DNA of 64,000 nucleotides, taken from positions 2,232,001 through 2,296,000 of the forward strand of contig JAGPNK010000005.1 of the NCBI GenBank assembly GCA_020746835.1, given 5' to 3'. Made by a program: the position numbers and the translations under genes. The DNA is from Stachybotrys elegans. Taxonomy: Eukaryota > Ascomycota > Sordariomycetes > Hypocreales > Stachybotryaceae. Position 1 is the first letter of the stretch. Every line of letters starts with the position of its first letter. The notes below the pieces were generated by a model, which did not search any database, had not been told where the DNA came from, and was given only the letters and a program-made list of their open reading frames with translations. Below are positions 12,494-23,745 of this stretch, piece by piece.

Positions 12494-15400
12494 ATGATCT
12501 CGCCAGATGGATCAGAGGAGACGAGTCCCTATTGGGAAACGGACGCCATGAAATCCTCTTTACTAAATGTCCAACCAGGTGCTGCCGCCGAGTATTCTGA
12601 TGTTGACGACGAGCTGTATGATAGCATTGTCAGTGAGCTCCTGGAGAGCAGCAGCCCGGCCGAACCACCCGAGAGCCTGCGACCAACAAGCACACCTCGA
12701 AATTACCATCCAATACAGCCTCAATTCCTCGAGGACCCTGATAGCCACCAGGCAGTCATTGATATACTGGGTATGCTTGCAACAACGAGGAGTGACTGCT
12801 TGCGCAAGGACTAATGCATAGACAGACGAGCTTCTGCATCTCTTTACTCGACTCGGAGATCGACTGCCCGTGGTTTTGAGGAGAGATCTTCCCGCCTTTT
12901 CCAATAGACGATTCTTCATTGCGTCGCTTGAACTGTTCGTGCAGCAAGATGCATTTGTACAATTCCTTCGCGGTGAGGGAGCGTGCCGACGGCTCATAGA
13001 GGTCTTGCTTGGCCAGAAACACCCCTATCTCATGAATCAGTTGGCACATTCTTCTCCCACCATGCCCAACACCATCCCCAGGGTTTCCACCAACAACACC
13101 CTCATACCAGCCGAGGTGCTCCGAAAGGCAAAGGAGGCGTATGGTGCCTTATTCGGGCATCAGCTACCACAGAGCCCAGGAGTGTCGTCCCAGAGCACGG
13201 CCCAAGAAGCGACGGCTGGGGAAGACGTTGAGATGGAGAATGCGAATACGTGGAGCGTGGCTCTCGAGCTGGAAGTATCGCCCTCGCCGCCGCCGTCTAA
13301 ACTTTCCGAGGATACAACCACCAGCGCCAGTGCCATGACGGCTGGCTCGGCGTCTCTGCGGGAGCGCCTCATCTCTACCGAGCACGACTTCACCCTCCAC
13401 GCATACAAAGGATGGAGGATCGAGCCTCCCAGAGTCATGCTCGCCAGGGCCATCAACTTCCTCGCCGATGAGGACATTGACCGAACCCCCGATTGGCAGC
13501 ACAAGTTTGCCGAGCTGACCGAGTACTGCATGTACCTGGCCAGCATCTTCAGGGGCGAGGATTGGGGAGAAGATCTGATGGAGACAATTGCCATGCTCCG
13601 CTCCCACGAAGTACTCGAGCGCTACCACTACCGCGTCTCCAAAGTCAATACGCAATTCCAGACCTTGTCGCCAGAGAGCAAACGCCTGCCCCCGGCCAAT
13701 GACGCCCTCTCGAGCTCTTCGTCGGACTCGTCCACGAGCGAGGCCAGGGTTCTCAGGCGAGACAACCGCATGCGCCTCCAACCGCTTCCCCAGGACTACG
13801 ATGAGCCGCACAATTCGGATCCCAACACGCACCGCCAGTGGTACGTTGGCCCATTCCTGGAAGATGCGCGTCGGGCATGGTTCGCCGGCATTGGACAGTA
13901 CGAAAAGGACATGCGTCCTGGCAAAGCCAGGAACTTGGCGCGGCACGAGGAGCAGCTCTACGAAAACCATTTGCGCAAGGGATCCGACTATACCACCAGG
14001 CAGAGCAGCGGCATGTCCGACAAATGGGGTCTGAAGCCCTCGGAAACGAGGACAGAGGACGAGAAGCTTGTGCATCCGGCGGCGGTGCACAACTACGCTC
14101 GATTCCGGGCAGCTCGTCGCGCAGGCCTGCAAAAGTCTCTGAATCTGTTTGACAACCCCTTGAATGACCTGCCCCAGGACATCCAGATCCCGCTCTTCGT
14201 CCCAAGACGCGCTGCTCCTCAGCCGGATATCCAGTTCAGGGCTTCCCTGCCCAAGGTCGAAACGCCGCCGCCGCAACACGCTCAGGACCCCTGGGCATTC
14301 ACCCGCCAGCACTTGTTGCACCGGGAACGGGAATTAGAATGTGCTGAATGGGTCAAGGAGAATACAATCAAGGAGTGCGAGGACCACCGGCAGTGGATGC
14401 GGAGGGACTTACCAATCCACAAGCTCCCGCTCAACTGGAAGGGCCCCTTGCCGTCGTTTTTCATGGACGAGCCCACGCAAGATGCCTACGATCAGTACCG
14501 CGAGCTCCAGCAGCTTGGGTACAATCTAAGTCGCGCCAGACTGTGGTGGCCACGACTATTCATTCATGGCATCGTATGGGCTGCGACCGATGCGCCTCCT
14601 GTCTATCAACCCGGGCGCAATGAGGATGAGATGGAAAGTGTTAGGTTGAAATTCCGTCCATCTGACTTTGATGAAACAGGAAAAGCCCTTGACAACCTCC
14701 GCCCTGACGAGCTTGAGGCTCTTCGGAGTCTGTGCCTGCCTCCTCGCTTCCCGCGTGACGTCAAGACGACCGAGCCCCTAGGGCCACGGGGCAGGCTTCT
14801 GGCAGCACGAGTATGGGACATGCTCCAGGACCTGCGGGCAGACTCGGTATTTTATGATGCCGAACCCAAGCCCTTCCATCAGTTTATGGAGCAGCTGAAC
14901 CGGCCGTGCCACGGGCCTGTCAAGTCGTATAGGTTCACCGAGGACGAGGTCATGGAGCATATCGAATCCCTGTACGAACTTGGTTTGTTGATGTAAGTCG
15001 TTCCTTGAGGAACAATAGCGAGCCACCTGCTAACTATTCCCGCAGCTTTGAGATTGGCAATAACGTTGATACGGTCAGAAGGCCAGAAGGCGATCTCTTT
15101 CCGGAGGATGTCTGCAACTGGATTGAGGAGCCCGAGGATGGTCAACCAACGCCGGAGCCTGTCCAGGATGATGGTCCCTACCGCAGGCGCCCGCTTCCAC
15201 CAGCCCGCGAATTTGGAGCGTCTGGCCAGGTGCCAGTGGTGCGCCATACGGACCTCAATGCTGAATCTGACGAGTATGTCAAGTTTCTAGATGAACATGC
15301 ACAGGCACAAGTCACTCGAGCCCTGCGATGCCTCGCCTATCGCATTGGCGTGACTCTGGGACATCTTTCTACCAAAGTCACCCGTAGCATTGTCCACAAC

Positions 15401-18400
15401 TCGGTAGAAGGGAACTTGCCGATCGAGGCCGACTTCTTGGACGACACAATCGAGTTCTGGCTCGACGACACGAGAAAGCTGCCGAGACGAAGGAATGCGC
15501 CAAAGGGTCTGGCGCAGCCGCAGTCATGGGCGAGCATTGTCCGCTCCGTGGCTCCCGATCAATGGGACTCGAAGTGGAATGACCCCAAGGTCAATAACCC
15601 GGAAAGAGGCTGCAAGGAGGTTGTAAGGAAAGGGATACTGCGCGAGGCGTACGAGAACAAGCGCATGCTGTGGCGCCAGGAGGTTGTGGTGAAGGAAGGG
15701 GGGGAGGAGAAGGTTGTCATGTGCCGTGAGCCTGTGTGGTCGTTTGGGCACCCGTCCATCAGGCGCGAGAGGCCGCGCTTCTTCAACCTGGATCGTTGGC
15801 CCGTTCATCTGCAGAATGGGCAAGATCAAGAGAGTATTCGACAGAGTGGTCCTCCGCCAGCACCGATAGCAGAGCCACCTCTAAGGTCGAGCCCGTTCAC
15901 AGACTTCTTCAACCGTGCTCCGAACCTTGGAGGGCTGCGGATGGCGCGTCCCGTCGAGTTGGATGAGCCTACTGCAGGTCCCACCGTGGTAAGAGAGGAA
16001 GCCGAATTGCCGAGGTCGTCGGATATGGATGGAGAGGAGGAGCAGAAGCAAGAGCTCGAGCTTGACGAGGAATATGTTGTACGATACTCGGACAGTGACG
16101 TGTTGCCCGTCTACCACAATGCACCTGCTACCTACTGGGCCGGCGATACCCCGTACCAGCGAGAATTCATGGTGAATCGTCTTCGAGGCCGTAAGTAACA
16201 CGTCTGTTTCTGGGTTCGTGGTATGCAGAGCTAATTCGAGCAGTATATGAGACGCGCAACCCGTCCCCTAGCTGGTGGGAGCGCATCGGCTTCTGGCCTT
16301 TTAACCGACAAAGACATTGGGAGCCTGAATCGACGCTGAGCCCGCAACTGCCACCATTGGCTAAACGATATATTCCCAAGAGCGAGGCGCAAGAAAACGA
16401 GGAAGTGCCGGACATGATTGCGGCGATCGCAACGGAGGCGGCTCGCATCGAGGAGAGATGGACCCTCAGGCATAACGCGGCGAGACGGCGTTTGCAGGAT
16501 GCTCAGATGCGAAGGTTGCTAGAGAAATATCCAGATGTGAGAGACACGCGTCCGGTTCTGGATGAGGAGGGCAACTTGGTGACCGCAGAGACGAACCCAC
16601 CTCGACAGTCTCCTCACGCTGCACCTGCTTCGGTGATTGAGAAAGACGAGCAAGACACTGCCTCCGCAACAGAGGAGACGGATGCCAACAAGACTCCGGA
16701 GCAGGAAGTTCAAGATGAGGCAACCGAAGATCCTGTTCAGGAGGGGGAAAGCGACGAAGACTCGAATAATGGGCTTCAGAGTTCGGATAGGGACCAAAGT
16801 GAAGAGGAGGATGGAGAAACCGAGATGCAAGTGGAAACTTCCGAATCTCTTCAAAACCCTGCTCGAGAGTCGGAGTTGGAACTCAACAGCGCTGCTGAAG
16901 ACACCGCCGGCTCCTCCTTCAAGGATGAGAAAGGCGAAGAGATGGAGCCGGAACAAGAGGGTGTCCAAGAGAACACCAAAGAAAATTCTCAAAATGAAGC
17001 CCAGGAAGAGCACCAGGAGAATCGGAGTATGAGACAGAAAAACACCCAAACAGCTCCTCTGGAATCGAAGCAGACTACGCCCGGCAAGGATCCTGTGACG
17101 CCCTCACGCCTTCCAGCTCCTACCTCACGATTTGCCCTTCGGGGACCCTGGGTCCAGACACTGCCGCCAGGAAGGGAAGAGCGAGTTACAGTCCAAATCG
17201 AAAGCGGTAGGAGCCCCAGGGAGGACACTACATCCATGGAGGAGCCTGTTACGCCGAGAGCATCCTCCCCTCCGCCGAACCCCAGTCCATACATGTTCTT
17301 CCTTCCGTGGGGTAGGCGAGAAGCTCCAGAGCCAGGAATAGAGCACACAGAGGAGCCCGCGCCGAGAGAAACCACAGGACCGGAGTCGAGCCCCCGAGTG
17401 ACATCCTCAACCCCCAAGAGTCTTTCCAACATGCCACAGTCTGAGGAAACCCTCCAGTCCCAGAGCCAGTCCAAGAAGCGAAAGCGCGAGCCAGAACCAG
17501 GGCCGGACGCTACTCGCTCCCAGTCCAGGGCGAGGTCCTTTTTCTCCTGGTTTTGGCCTGCTGAGGTGCGGCAGTCTGAGAGCGTGCATCTCGAGCTGGA
17601 ACACGCCCCCAAGAAGCCGAGGCATGTACCAGAACCAAGGCCTATGGCGGTTCACATGAACAGCAACCCACCACCAGCATGGCTTCCACGTATAGATATC
17701 CGGGTTCCCCGCCCTGTGTCGTCGCAAGCGCGAGCGTCGGAGCCGGAGAGTCTCGGACGGGGTAGAGGGCCCAAGGCAAGCAACCCCTATTCGGGTGGTG
17801 AAAATGTCATGGTCGAGCCTGCATCGCAGACAGCCAGAGATTTCCAGGCGCAGCTGGATCAGGAGAGGCGAAACCAAAGCCAACTACGCCTCCTTCAACA
17901 GCGGAAGAAGCGAGAGGGCCAAAAAAAGGCAACCCGGGAATGTATAGGCAATCGATACCGACAGAGAGTGATGGGGGAGCGGGTCGAGGAACAAGACAAG
18001 GGGGGTCAAGGGGCGCTCGAGCAGCAGATCCTACAAGAGAAATGGCGTACGAAGCAACGCGCAGAGCAGACGAAGTTAGACCTGCAGAAACAGGAGGAGA
18101 AGAAGGAGAAGAGTCAGCTGGGATGGCAGAATCTGGAACAGATTGATGAAGCGGAACGAGAAAAGCTGCAGCGTGAGAAAGAGAGACAAGAGCGGCAGCG
18201 AAGGCTGGAGCAGAGGATGAAGGAACTCTATCCATCGCCGCCGCAAGCGGCAGCTCCATCGCCAACATCTGACCCTTCCCCAAACTCGCGCCAGCTGATG
18301 CGACCTCGTCCCGATAGCCGGGCTGGGCTGACGAGTCGAAGCTTTATGGAGGTGAACCGCGTGGGAGGGATGAGTACGTCTTTGGCCAGAGTTGCGCCGC

Positions 18401-18879
18401 CTGACTCCCCCGAAAGCCCCCCAAGCAGTCCTGTGCAAGTACCGCAGCCATCGGCGCCGGCACCATTGTCCGAAGGCGATTGGGAATACCCGTTGGCCTT
18501 ACCACGAAAGCGGCGTCTCGAGATCATGAGACGCGAGCCATCACCAGACCCCGTGCCTGACCCTGTGGGCCACATCATGATCGAGCCGGAACCCCTTCAG
18601 ATGCACCAGCCGGGCCACAGCCAGTCGCCCATCAAGAGCGCCCTCAGGCCGGGCGAATACGAGTTTCCCGTGTGGGTGGAGGGGCCGCGGATCGACCCTG
18701 ACACGGGCGGATGGCAGCTGAGGAAGAGCGTGCTCAAGGTGCGCGCTGCAGCAGTGGTGCTGGAGATGGAGACGGAGCACCGTACCAAGAGGGTGCGGTT
18801 TAATAACAATAACGAGGGGGCAAGGACGTTTCGGGTCCCCGATACGGAGTCATCTGATTCGGACGAGGAGATGAGTTAG
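12494..18879 (+). CDS. Unrecognised 2074-aa acidic, coiled-coil, probably nuclear protein
   Basis: One gene of four exons (12494-12770, 12826-14992, 15046-16190, 16244-18879). The three introns (55, 53, 53 bp) have GTATGC, GTAAGT and GTAAGT donors, AG acceptors and CTAA-type branch sites, and every junction keeps the frame. I do not recognise the family. Residues 1-1200 are mixed alpha-helical sequence rich in Trp and Arg, with no domain I can name. Residues about 1200-1720 are low complexity, rich in Glu, Gln, Ser and Pro, with basic patches such as KKRKRE near 1607 that resemble nuclear import signals. About 1725-1860 is a long Gln/Glu/Arg coiled coil. Near the C-terminus TKRVRF fits the RVxF docking motif for protein phosphatase 1. 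A nuclear scaffold is possible but is inference. It converges on the ribosomal protein gene 503 bp away. The start codon is the first ATG of exon 1; an extra 5' exon is not excluded. Confidence 0.85.
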
Positions 18880-19382
18880 CCTTTGATAATACGGAATCCA
18901 TATAGGAATGGGAATGCTTCTGGGCGTAGGCGTAGGCGTAGGCGTAAGGTTCGGGTTCCAAGGATGGCGTCTGTACTTTGGATAGGGATTGGTGTTTTTC
19001 GAACGAGTTAGCTGGGAGCCTGCAAGACTTGAGCAATGTGGTTTCGATAGATCGATATAGGGCATTTGGGGTCTTGTTGAGAACCTGAGTGTCATTAGAC
19101 CGAGCAGTTTAAACTCTTCACCCTTTCACTTCACTCCAGATAGAAGGCCGCGACCAAGGCCAACGAGGGGCGCCGGGTGGACGAAATCATTCATCATTTA
19201 GACCTTAGCCATTTACGTTTTTTGTCATAGCTGCCCAAATGCTTGGAAAAAGACCCCTTTGACCGGAGGCGACCAACCAATGCCAATCAAACACACAATG
19301 GGGGAAACGTGACTCCGCGGCACCGATTTACCAAAAGGCCCATCATCAAATCCCCGCGACCCTTCATTGTTTTCCCCTTCCT
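18880..19382. other. Shared 3' region between convergent genes
   Basis: 503 bp separate two converging stop codons. Four perfect copies of GGCGTA lie at 18923-18946, just after the first gene. No reading frame is supported. The 3' UTRs of both genes probably end or overlap here. Confidence 0.6.
18923..18946. repeat. GGCGTA hexanucleotide repeat, four copies
   Basis: Four exact tandem copies of a 6-bp unit lie about 45 bp after the stop codon of the 2074-aa gene, probably in its 3' UTR. Confidence 0.85.
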
Positions 19383-20388
19383 CTAGTATCGCTTGCCCTC
19401 CCTCAGCGTGTCGGCGTACTCGTCCAGGGGACTTCTCAGCAGCTTCGTCTCCTTCCAGAGGTTGGGGGTCAGGAAGGCGTAGGTGTTGGACACGGCGACA
19501 AAGGTGGCCTTGAGGGTGTTCTCGAGCGTCTTGGTCGAGCCGGCGGACGAGGTGTAGGCGTCCTCGACACCGGCGAGCTGGAGGAAGCGCTTGACGGCGG
19601 GGGAGGCAACGAGGCCGGTACCACGGGGAGCAGGGATAAGCTACCAAAGGGAGAAGCGTTAGCACGACAATCTTTCGTCTTTCTTTCGGGCGCGCAACAT
19701 ACTCGGACAGTGACGGAACCGCACTTGCCGCTCTCCTTGCAGGGCAGAGAGTGAGGAGCACCGAGGTTGGTACCCCAGTAGCCACGACGGACGGGGATGA
19801 CGCTAAGCTTGGCGATGATGATAGCGGCACGGATGGCGGTAGCGACTTCCTTGGAGGTCTTGATGCCGAGACCGACGTGGCCCTCAGAGTCACCAATGAT
19901 GACAATGGCCTTGAAACGGGTGCGCTGACCGGCACGGGTCTGCTTCTGGACGGGCTTGATCTATACGGCGAAGACATGTCAGCGCGAGCTCCTCGTTTCC
20001 CTGATCGTTTTCGAACACCGCATCTCTCTCTCTCTCTCATCCATATTCTCGCCCTCCCACAATGCCTCCTCGATATATAGACAATACGCAGGGTAAAAAA
20101 ACAAAGGGTCTTTGTCCGCACCTTCATGACCTCATCCTTGAGCTTGGGCAGGAAGTTGTCGACAATCTGGTACTCCTTGATGGGCAGGGAGTGCAGGTAG
20201 ATCTCCTCCATGCTGTTGATCTTGCCGGCCTTGACGAGACGGCCCAGCTTGGTGACGGGTTGCCACTCCTTCTCGTCCGACTTGCCGCCTCGGCGTCCAC
20301 GGCCACGGCCACGGCCACGACCGCGGTCACCACCTCGAGATCCGAAACCTCCGCCACGGGCGGGAGCAGCGCCTCCTCGGTCAGCCAT
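19383..20388 (-). CDS. RPS2: Ribosomal protein uS5 (40S protein S2)
   Basis: A 260-aa small-subunit ribosomal protein of the decoding centre, matching the usual eukaryotic length. Coding exons on the minus strand are 20388-20122, 19960-19703 and 19640-19383. Intron 1 is 161 bp and has an unusual GTGCGG donor; intron 2 is 62 bp with GTATGT. The N-terminus is the Arg/Gly repeat tail (GRGRGRGR) expected for S2. Next comes the [18 protein letters not shown] segment across intron 1, then [12 protein letters not shown] and [11 protein letters not shown] typical of uS5. The first ATG starts the RG-rich tail directly. A pair of TTAGG/CCTAA elements lies about 150-170 bp upstream, fitting a ribosomal protein promoter. 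Assignment is secure. Confidence 0.97.
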
Positions 20389-20989
20389 GATGTAGTATTG
20401 TTCTGCGTGGGGGGGGAGGTTGGGAGGGTTGAAGAGGAGCAGAAATTGGTGTTGTCGAGATGTGGTTGTAGTCGGCCCTGCACAGGTAACTTTTCTGGCG
20501 GGGTGCGTGCTGCTGGGGATTTTTTTTGGGTGTGCTCGGGTTAGGCGAGCAAGCCCTAACGGGTTTGTGAATTGGTTTTGTGCCTGGCTCGTAAGGCACG
20601 AAATCCGCTCGTGGGACCCACTATCCCGGTGAGCGTCGGTCAGTCTCGGTCAAAAGACTCCACCATCGCGCAAGGGCTCAGTTGCTTCATTCACGTCACC
20701 TAATAAAGACAACCTCCGTTTGAGGGAGTAGACTTAGGTTTTATTGAGTGAAGAAGAACTAAAATTCTCTGAGTTGTGCGATGGGCAGCCATTTCAACCA
20801 TCGACCATCCACCCTCGTAGCTTTTTGATCAAGCAAAGAACCAAACCGGGGAAAGCTCGCGTCGCAATCGCATTACCAAGGACGTACTCGTACACCATGT
20901 GTCTGAAGGAACTGAAGAGGGTATCGAATTCTCATAGCACCGCGGCCCAAGTGCCGCCGCGGGAGCTGTCATCGCCGAGTATATACAGT
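20389..20989 (-). promoter_or_regulatory. RPS2 upstream region
   Basis: 601 bp separate the RPS2 start codon from the stop codon of the sulfurtransferase gene, both on the minus strand. The part nearest RPS2 carries a telobox-like inverted pair, annotated separately. The rest, near 20640-20990, shows no supported gene and probably includes the 3' UTR of the sulfurtransferase. Confidence 0.5.
20540..20560 (-). promoter_or_regulatory. Telobox-like inverted pair in the RPS2 promoter
   Basis: GTTAGG at 20540-20545 and AGCCCTAA at 20552-20559 (CCTAAC at 20555-20560) face each other about 150-170 bp upstream of the RPS2 ATG. TTAGGG-type elements are known in ribosomal protein promoters of many ascomycetes and bind Tbf1/Teb1-type factors. 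Function here is inferred from position and sequence only. Confidence 0.5.
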
Positions 20990-22057
20990 CTATTCCTCTG
21001 CCTTCTGGATCAGGTTGTCTGAGGGTCGAACTCGCTGGGCCCATTCTCTGCGTCATGTTAGCGGATATCAGAAGCAGCCAAGGTAAATCACTCACGTCCA
21101 GCTACCGTCGTAGACACGCCTCGTCTCGGGCGAGCCGTACTTTGCAATCTCCAGCGCAGTGTCAATGACACATGCCGTGACACCAGTGCCGCAGCTCGAG
21201 ATGATGGGCTTGGCGGGGTCTACGCCCCTCTCCTTGAAGAGGGCGGCCAATTTCTCCGGCTCGAGGAAGGACTTTGTCTCTGGGTTCAGGACATCACTGA
21301 ATGGGATGCTGATGGAGCCCGGCATGTGGCCAGACGACAAGCCATCTCGAGGCTCGGGAGCCTTGCCGAGGAACCGAGCATTGGGTCGGGCGTCGAGAAT
21401 CTGAACTCCCTCCGCTCCCTCCTTGTTGTAGTCAAGGGCAACCTCTCTGACATCCTCGAAGCTTGCCACCTGAGAAAGTTCCACATCAGGTATGGGGTAG
21501 GAAGAGCACTCAACGCTGTAGAGCTCGCCAGACTCGGTGGGCAGACCCTGCTCAACCCACAGCTTGAAATTGTCCAGAATATGGACATTGGAGTGGCCAA
21601 AGGCCTTGAGAGTCCAGCCCACACGCGGGGCACTGAAGATCCCAAGCTCCTTGGAGTCGTAGACCACGACAATGTCGTCCTTGCGGATGCCCAGCTCGCT
21701 CATGGCCGAGGCGAAGTTCTTGGCGTTCGGCAGCATGTGAGGGTAGGGACTGCGGCGATCGCTGACCTTGTCCAGATCGAAGAAGCGGGCCTTGGGGATT
21801 CGCTGCTCGCGGAAGACCTCGATGCCCGTGCGGCCATCGTTGGGGAGGAACCAGGCGGCGCAGAGAGGGATGACGCGCGGGTCGGGGCTGATCGGAGAGG
21901 GAGGGTTCTTCTTGAGAGCCTGGTGCAGCTCAGCAGGTGTGACGAGGTAGGAGGAGAAGCTCCTGGCGGTGGCCATGTTGAAGCGGCGGCCCTGAAAAGA
22001 CCCCCGGGCAAAGGCGGAGCGAGTCGGTCGGCAGAGGAAAACGGCGGCGGAAGCCAT
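20990..22057 (-). CDS. 3-mercaptopyruvate / thiosulfate sulfurtransferase (two rhodanese domains)
   Basis: A 339-aa sulfurtransferase. Exons are 22057-21096 and 21047-20990; the 49-bp intron has a GTGAGT donor, a CTAAC branch site and a CAG acceptor. The short last exon adds 19 residues ending in KAEE. Residues 1 to about 30 are Arg/Ser/Ala-rich without acidic residues and look like a mitochondrial presequence. A second Met at about residue 28 (MATARSF) could start a cytosolic form, as in dual-localised relatives. The first rhodanese-like domain spans about 38-175. The second, catalytic domain has Asp-Ala-Arg near 230 and the active-site loop CGTGVTA near 294. CG(S/T)GVT is the mercaptopyruvate sulfurtransferase pattern, whereas classic thiosulfate sulfurtransferase has CRxGxT. 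It should move sulfane sulfur from cysteine breakdown to thiols or tRNA thiolation. It is divergent from APC11. Confidence 0.93.
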
Positions 22058-22771
22058 CGGGGAGCTCGGGCGGGGAGTCTAGCGAAGCCCCCAGGAAGTC
22101 GAAGCCGGGGGAATGTGGTGCCTGCGCAGAAAAGAGCAGCAGCGCGGTCAGAAGTCGGGAGAAGCTTCTGTATCGAGCCGCACGGGCTGCAATTGCAAGG
22201 TTTGCGAGGAGTACAAGACGGTGTGTGTGTCGGGAGCAACGGTGAGGAGAAGAGGAGCAAATGCGAGCTGGGCCGGTGGTATGGCGTATGAGATGGTTGC
22301 TGATAAGGTTGGCTGGTTCCGAGCTCCATACATATGAGGGACCAGCCTACCTAGATAGAGGTGGGGGAAGCTTGCGCATAACAGCTGCCCACCCTGGACT
22401 CTCTACGATACGATCAGGGCATAAATTCGCCCTTCTGCATGAGCATGAATGGAGATTGTGATGGAGGATCTACCTACCTGCTAGCTGAATGTTGTCATCT
22501 TAGTTTGGCATGCATGCACGCTCTACAGTAACTCCGATTGGTAGACGTTTGCCAGCCTCGTTTTCACTGCTCCTGCTGCTGCAGATGGCCACGCCTACGC
22601 CGTGGATATAGCGTCCACTGGCCAATCCCAGCACGTGCGCTGCTGCAGGGCCGGTATGGGAAATATGCACCTCCATCTCGCAAACAAAACAACACGTGAA
22701 AACGCATAATAAGCCCACTTCACTTATACGTCGCCAAACAACCAGCTTCACGCAGCCGCGCACACGTCCCC
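22058..22771. promoter_or_regulatory. Divergent promoter, sulfurtransferase / APC11
   Basis: 714 bp lie between two opposing start codons. ATTGG near 22537 and CCAAT near 22622 are CCAAT-box-like. No gene is supported inside. A short CTG run lies near 22570-22580. Confidence 0.5.
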
Positions 22772-23218
22772 ATGAAGGTCACCATCAAGGAGTGGAACAC
22801 CGTCGCGACGTGGCGCTGGGACATACCCGAGGACGATGTCTGCGGTATCTGCCAGGTGCATTTTGACGGCACGTGTCCGACATGCAAGTTTCCCGGCGAT
22901 GACTGCTCTCTACGTACGAACCGCCCCCCCTCCTTTACTGACGATACAATATTGATCATATTTCAGTCTCGGGCAAGTGTGGTCACAACTTCCATATGGT
23001 TTGTTCAAATGACCGTCTCCGTGCCACCCATGTCTCCCTAACGCCCTGATAGCACTGCATCTTGACCTGGATCAAGCAAGAATCCTCCAAAGGCCAATGC
23101 CCCATGTGCCGTCAGAGTATGTCCCCCCCGCTGCGCTCTCACGACACTATTGCTGATATACTCCCTAGCCTTCGAATGGACCGAGCAGGCCAATGAAACC
23201 ACCTCCCCGGCAGAATAG
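22772..23218 (+). CDS. APC11: Anaphase-promoting complex subunit 11 (RING-H2)
   Basis: The 95-aa catalytic RING subunit of the APC/C ubiquitin ligase, which recruits the E2. Four exons (22772-22913, 22967-22998, 23053-23116, 23169-23218) are separated by introns of 53, 54 and 52 bp; no single frame shows the whole protein. Splicing gives MKVTIKEWNTVATWRWD, the APC11 signature N-terminus. The full set of zinc ligands follows: C24, C27, C35, C38, C45, C52, H54, H57, H59, C60, C74 and C77, with LTWIKQ between the last pairs as in other APC11 proteins. Human APC11 has 84 residues; the extra ones here are a C-terminal tail. The exon of only 32 nt means automatic annotation can easily miss or break it. 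It lies 3.4 kb from the E2 gene that serves the same ligase. Confidence 0.95.
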
Positions 23219-23745
23219 TGCGGGCTGCAATGGCATCCATGGGATTGAGTTATGGCTGCTCCCCCTCTTTCTGTAGCAGGTCATGGGAACCAAAAGCACT
23301 TTGGCGGTTGGTGGTGGCGTAAAGCTCCCGAGCTCGCCGTGAACAGCGTGCCTACTTCCCCGCGCAGGATTCGCCAGTCGGTTCGACCTTCATGTAGGGA
23401 ACCTGGAACGATGACGGCTACAATATGTCCTAATATGGCAGCACACCGGTGCAGGACGAGCATTCGGACCTTGCATCCAGGAATGACCGTCGGACGCTAG
23501 AATGCTCTTCCACATCACAGAACACACCATACTGTTTCGAGACAGGGAGATGGACACATTCTGTGAAAGAAGCAACATGCACTCTGTTGGGGAAACAGGC
23601 CAACAACAACACAGAAGTGTATCACTTTTGTATCTTCCCAGGCCTATAATAGTAGTACATTCTATCCAGATACAGTCGAAGCAAACAAAAGCTCTCTATC
23701 GGGCGAGCCCGCACAATCTTCTGTGAAAGGAGCCCTCCCCTGTCT
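23219..23745. other. Shared 3' region, APC11 / CHK1
   Basis: 527 bp separate converging stop codons. No coding signal is seen. It probably holds both 3' UTRs. Confidence 0.6.

Noticed and set aside
13164..14321. 385-codon minus frame
   Set aside because: It is antisense to exon 2 of the 2074-aa gene and has no domain. Exons on the + strand join in frame across three introns.
21326..22291. 321-codon + frame
   Set aside because: It is antisense to the sulfurtransferase and runs past its start; it has no domain.
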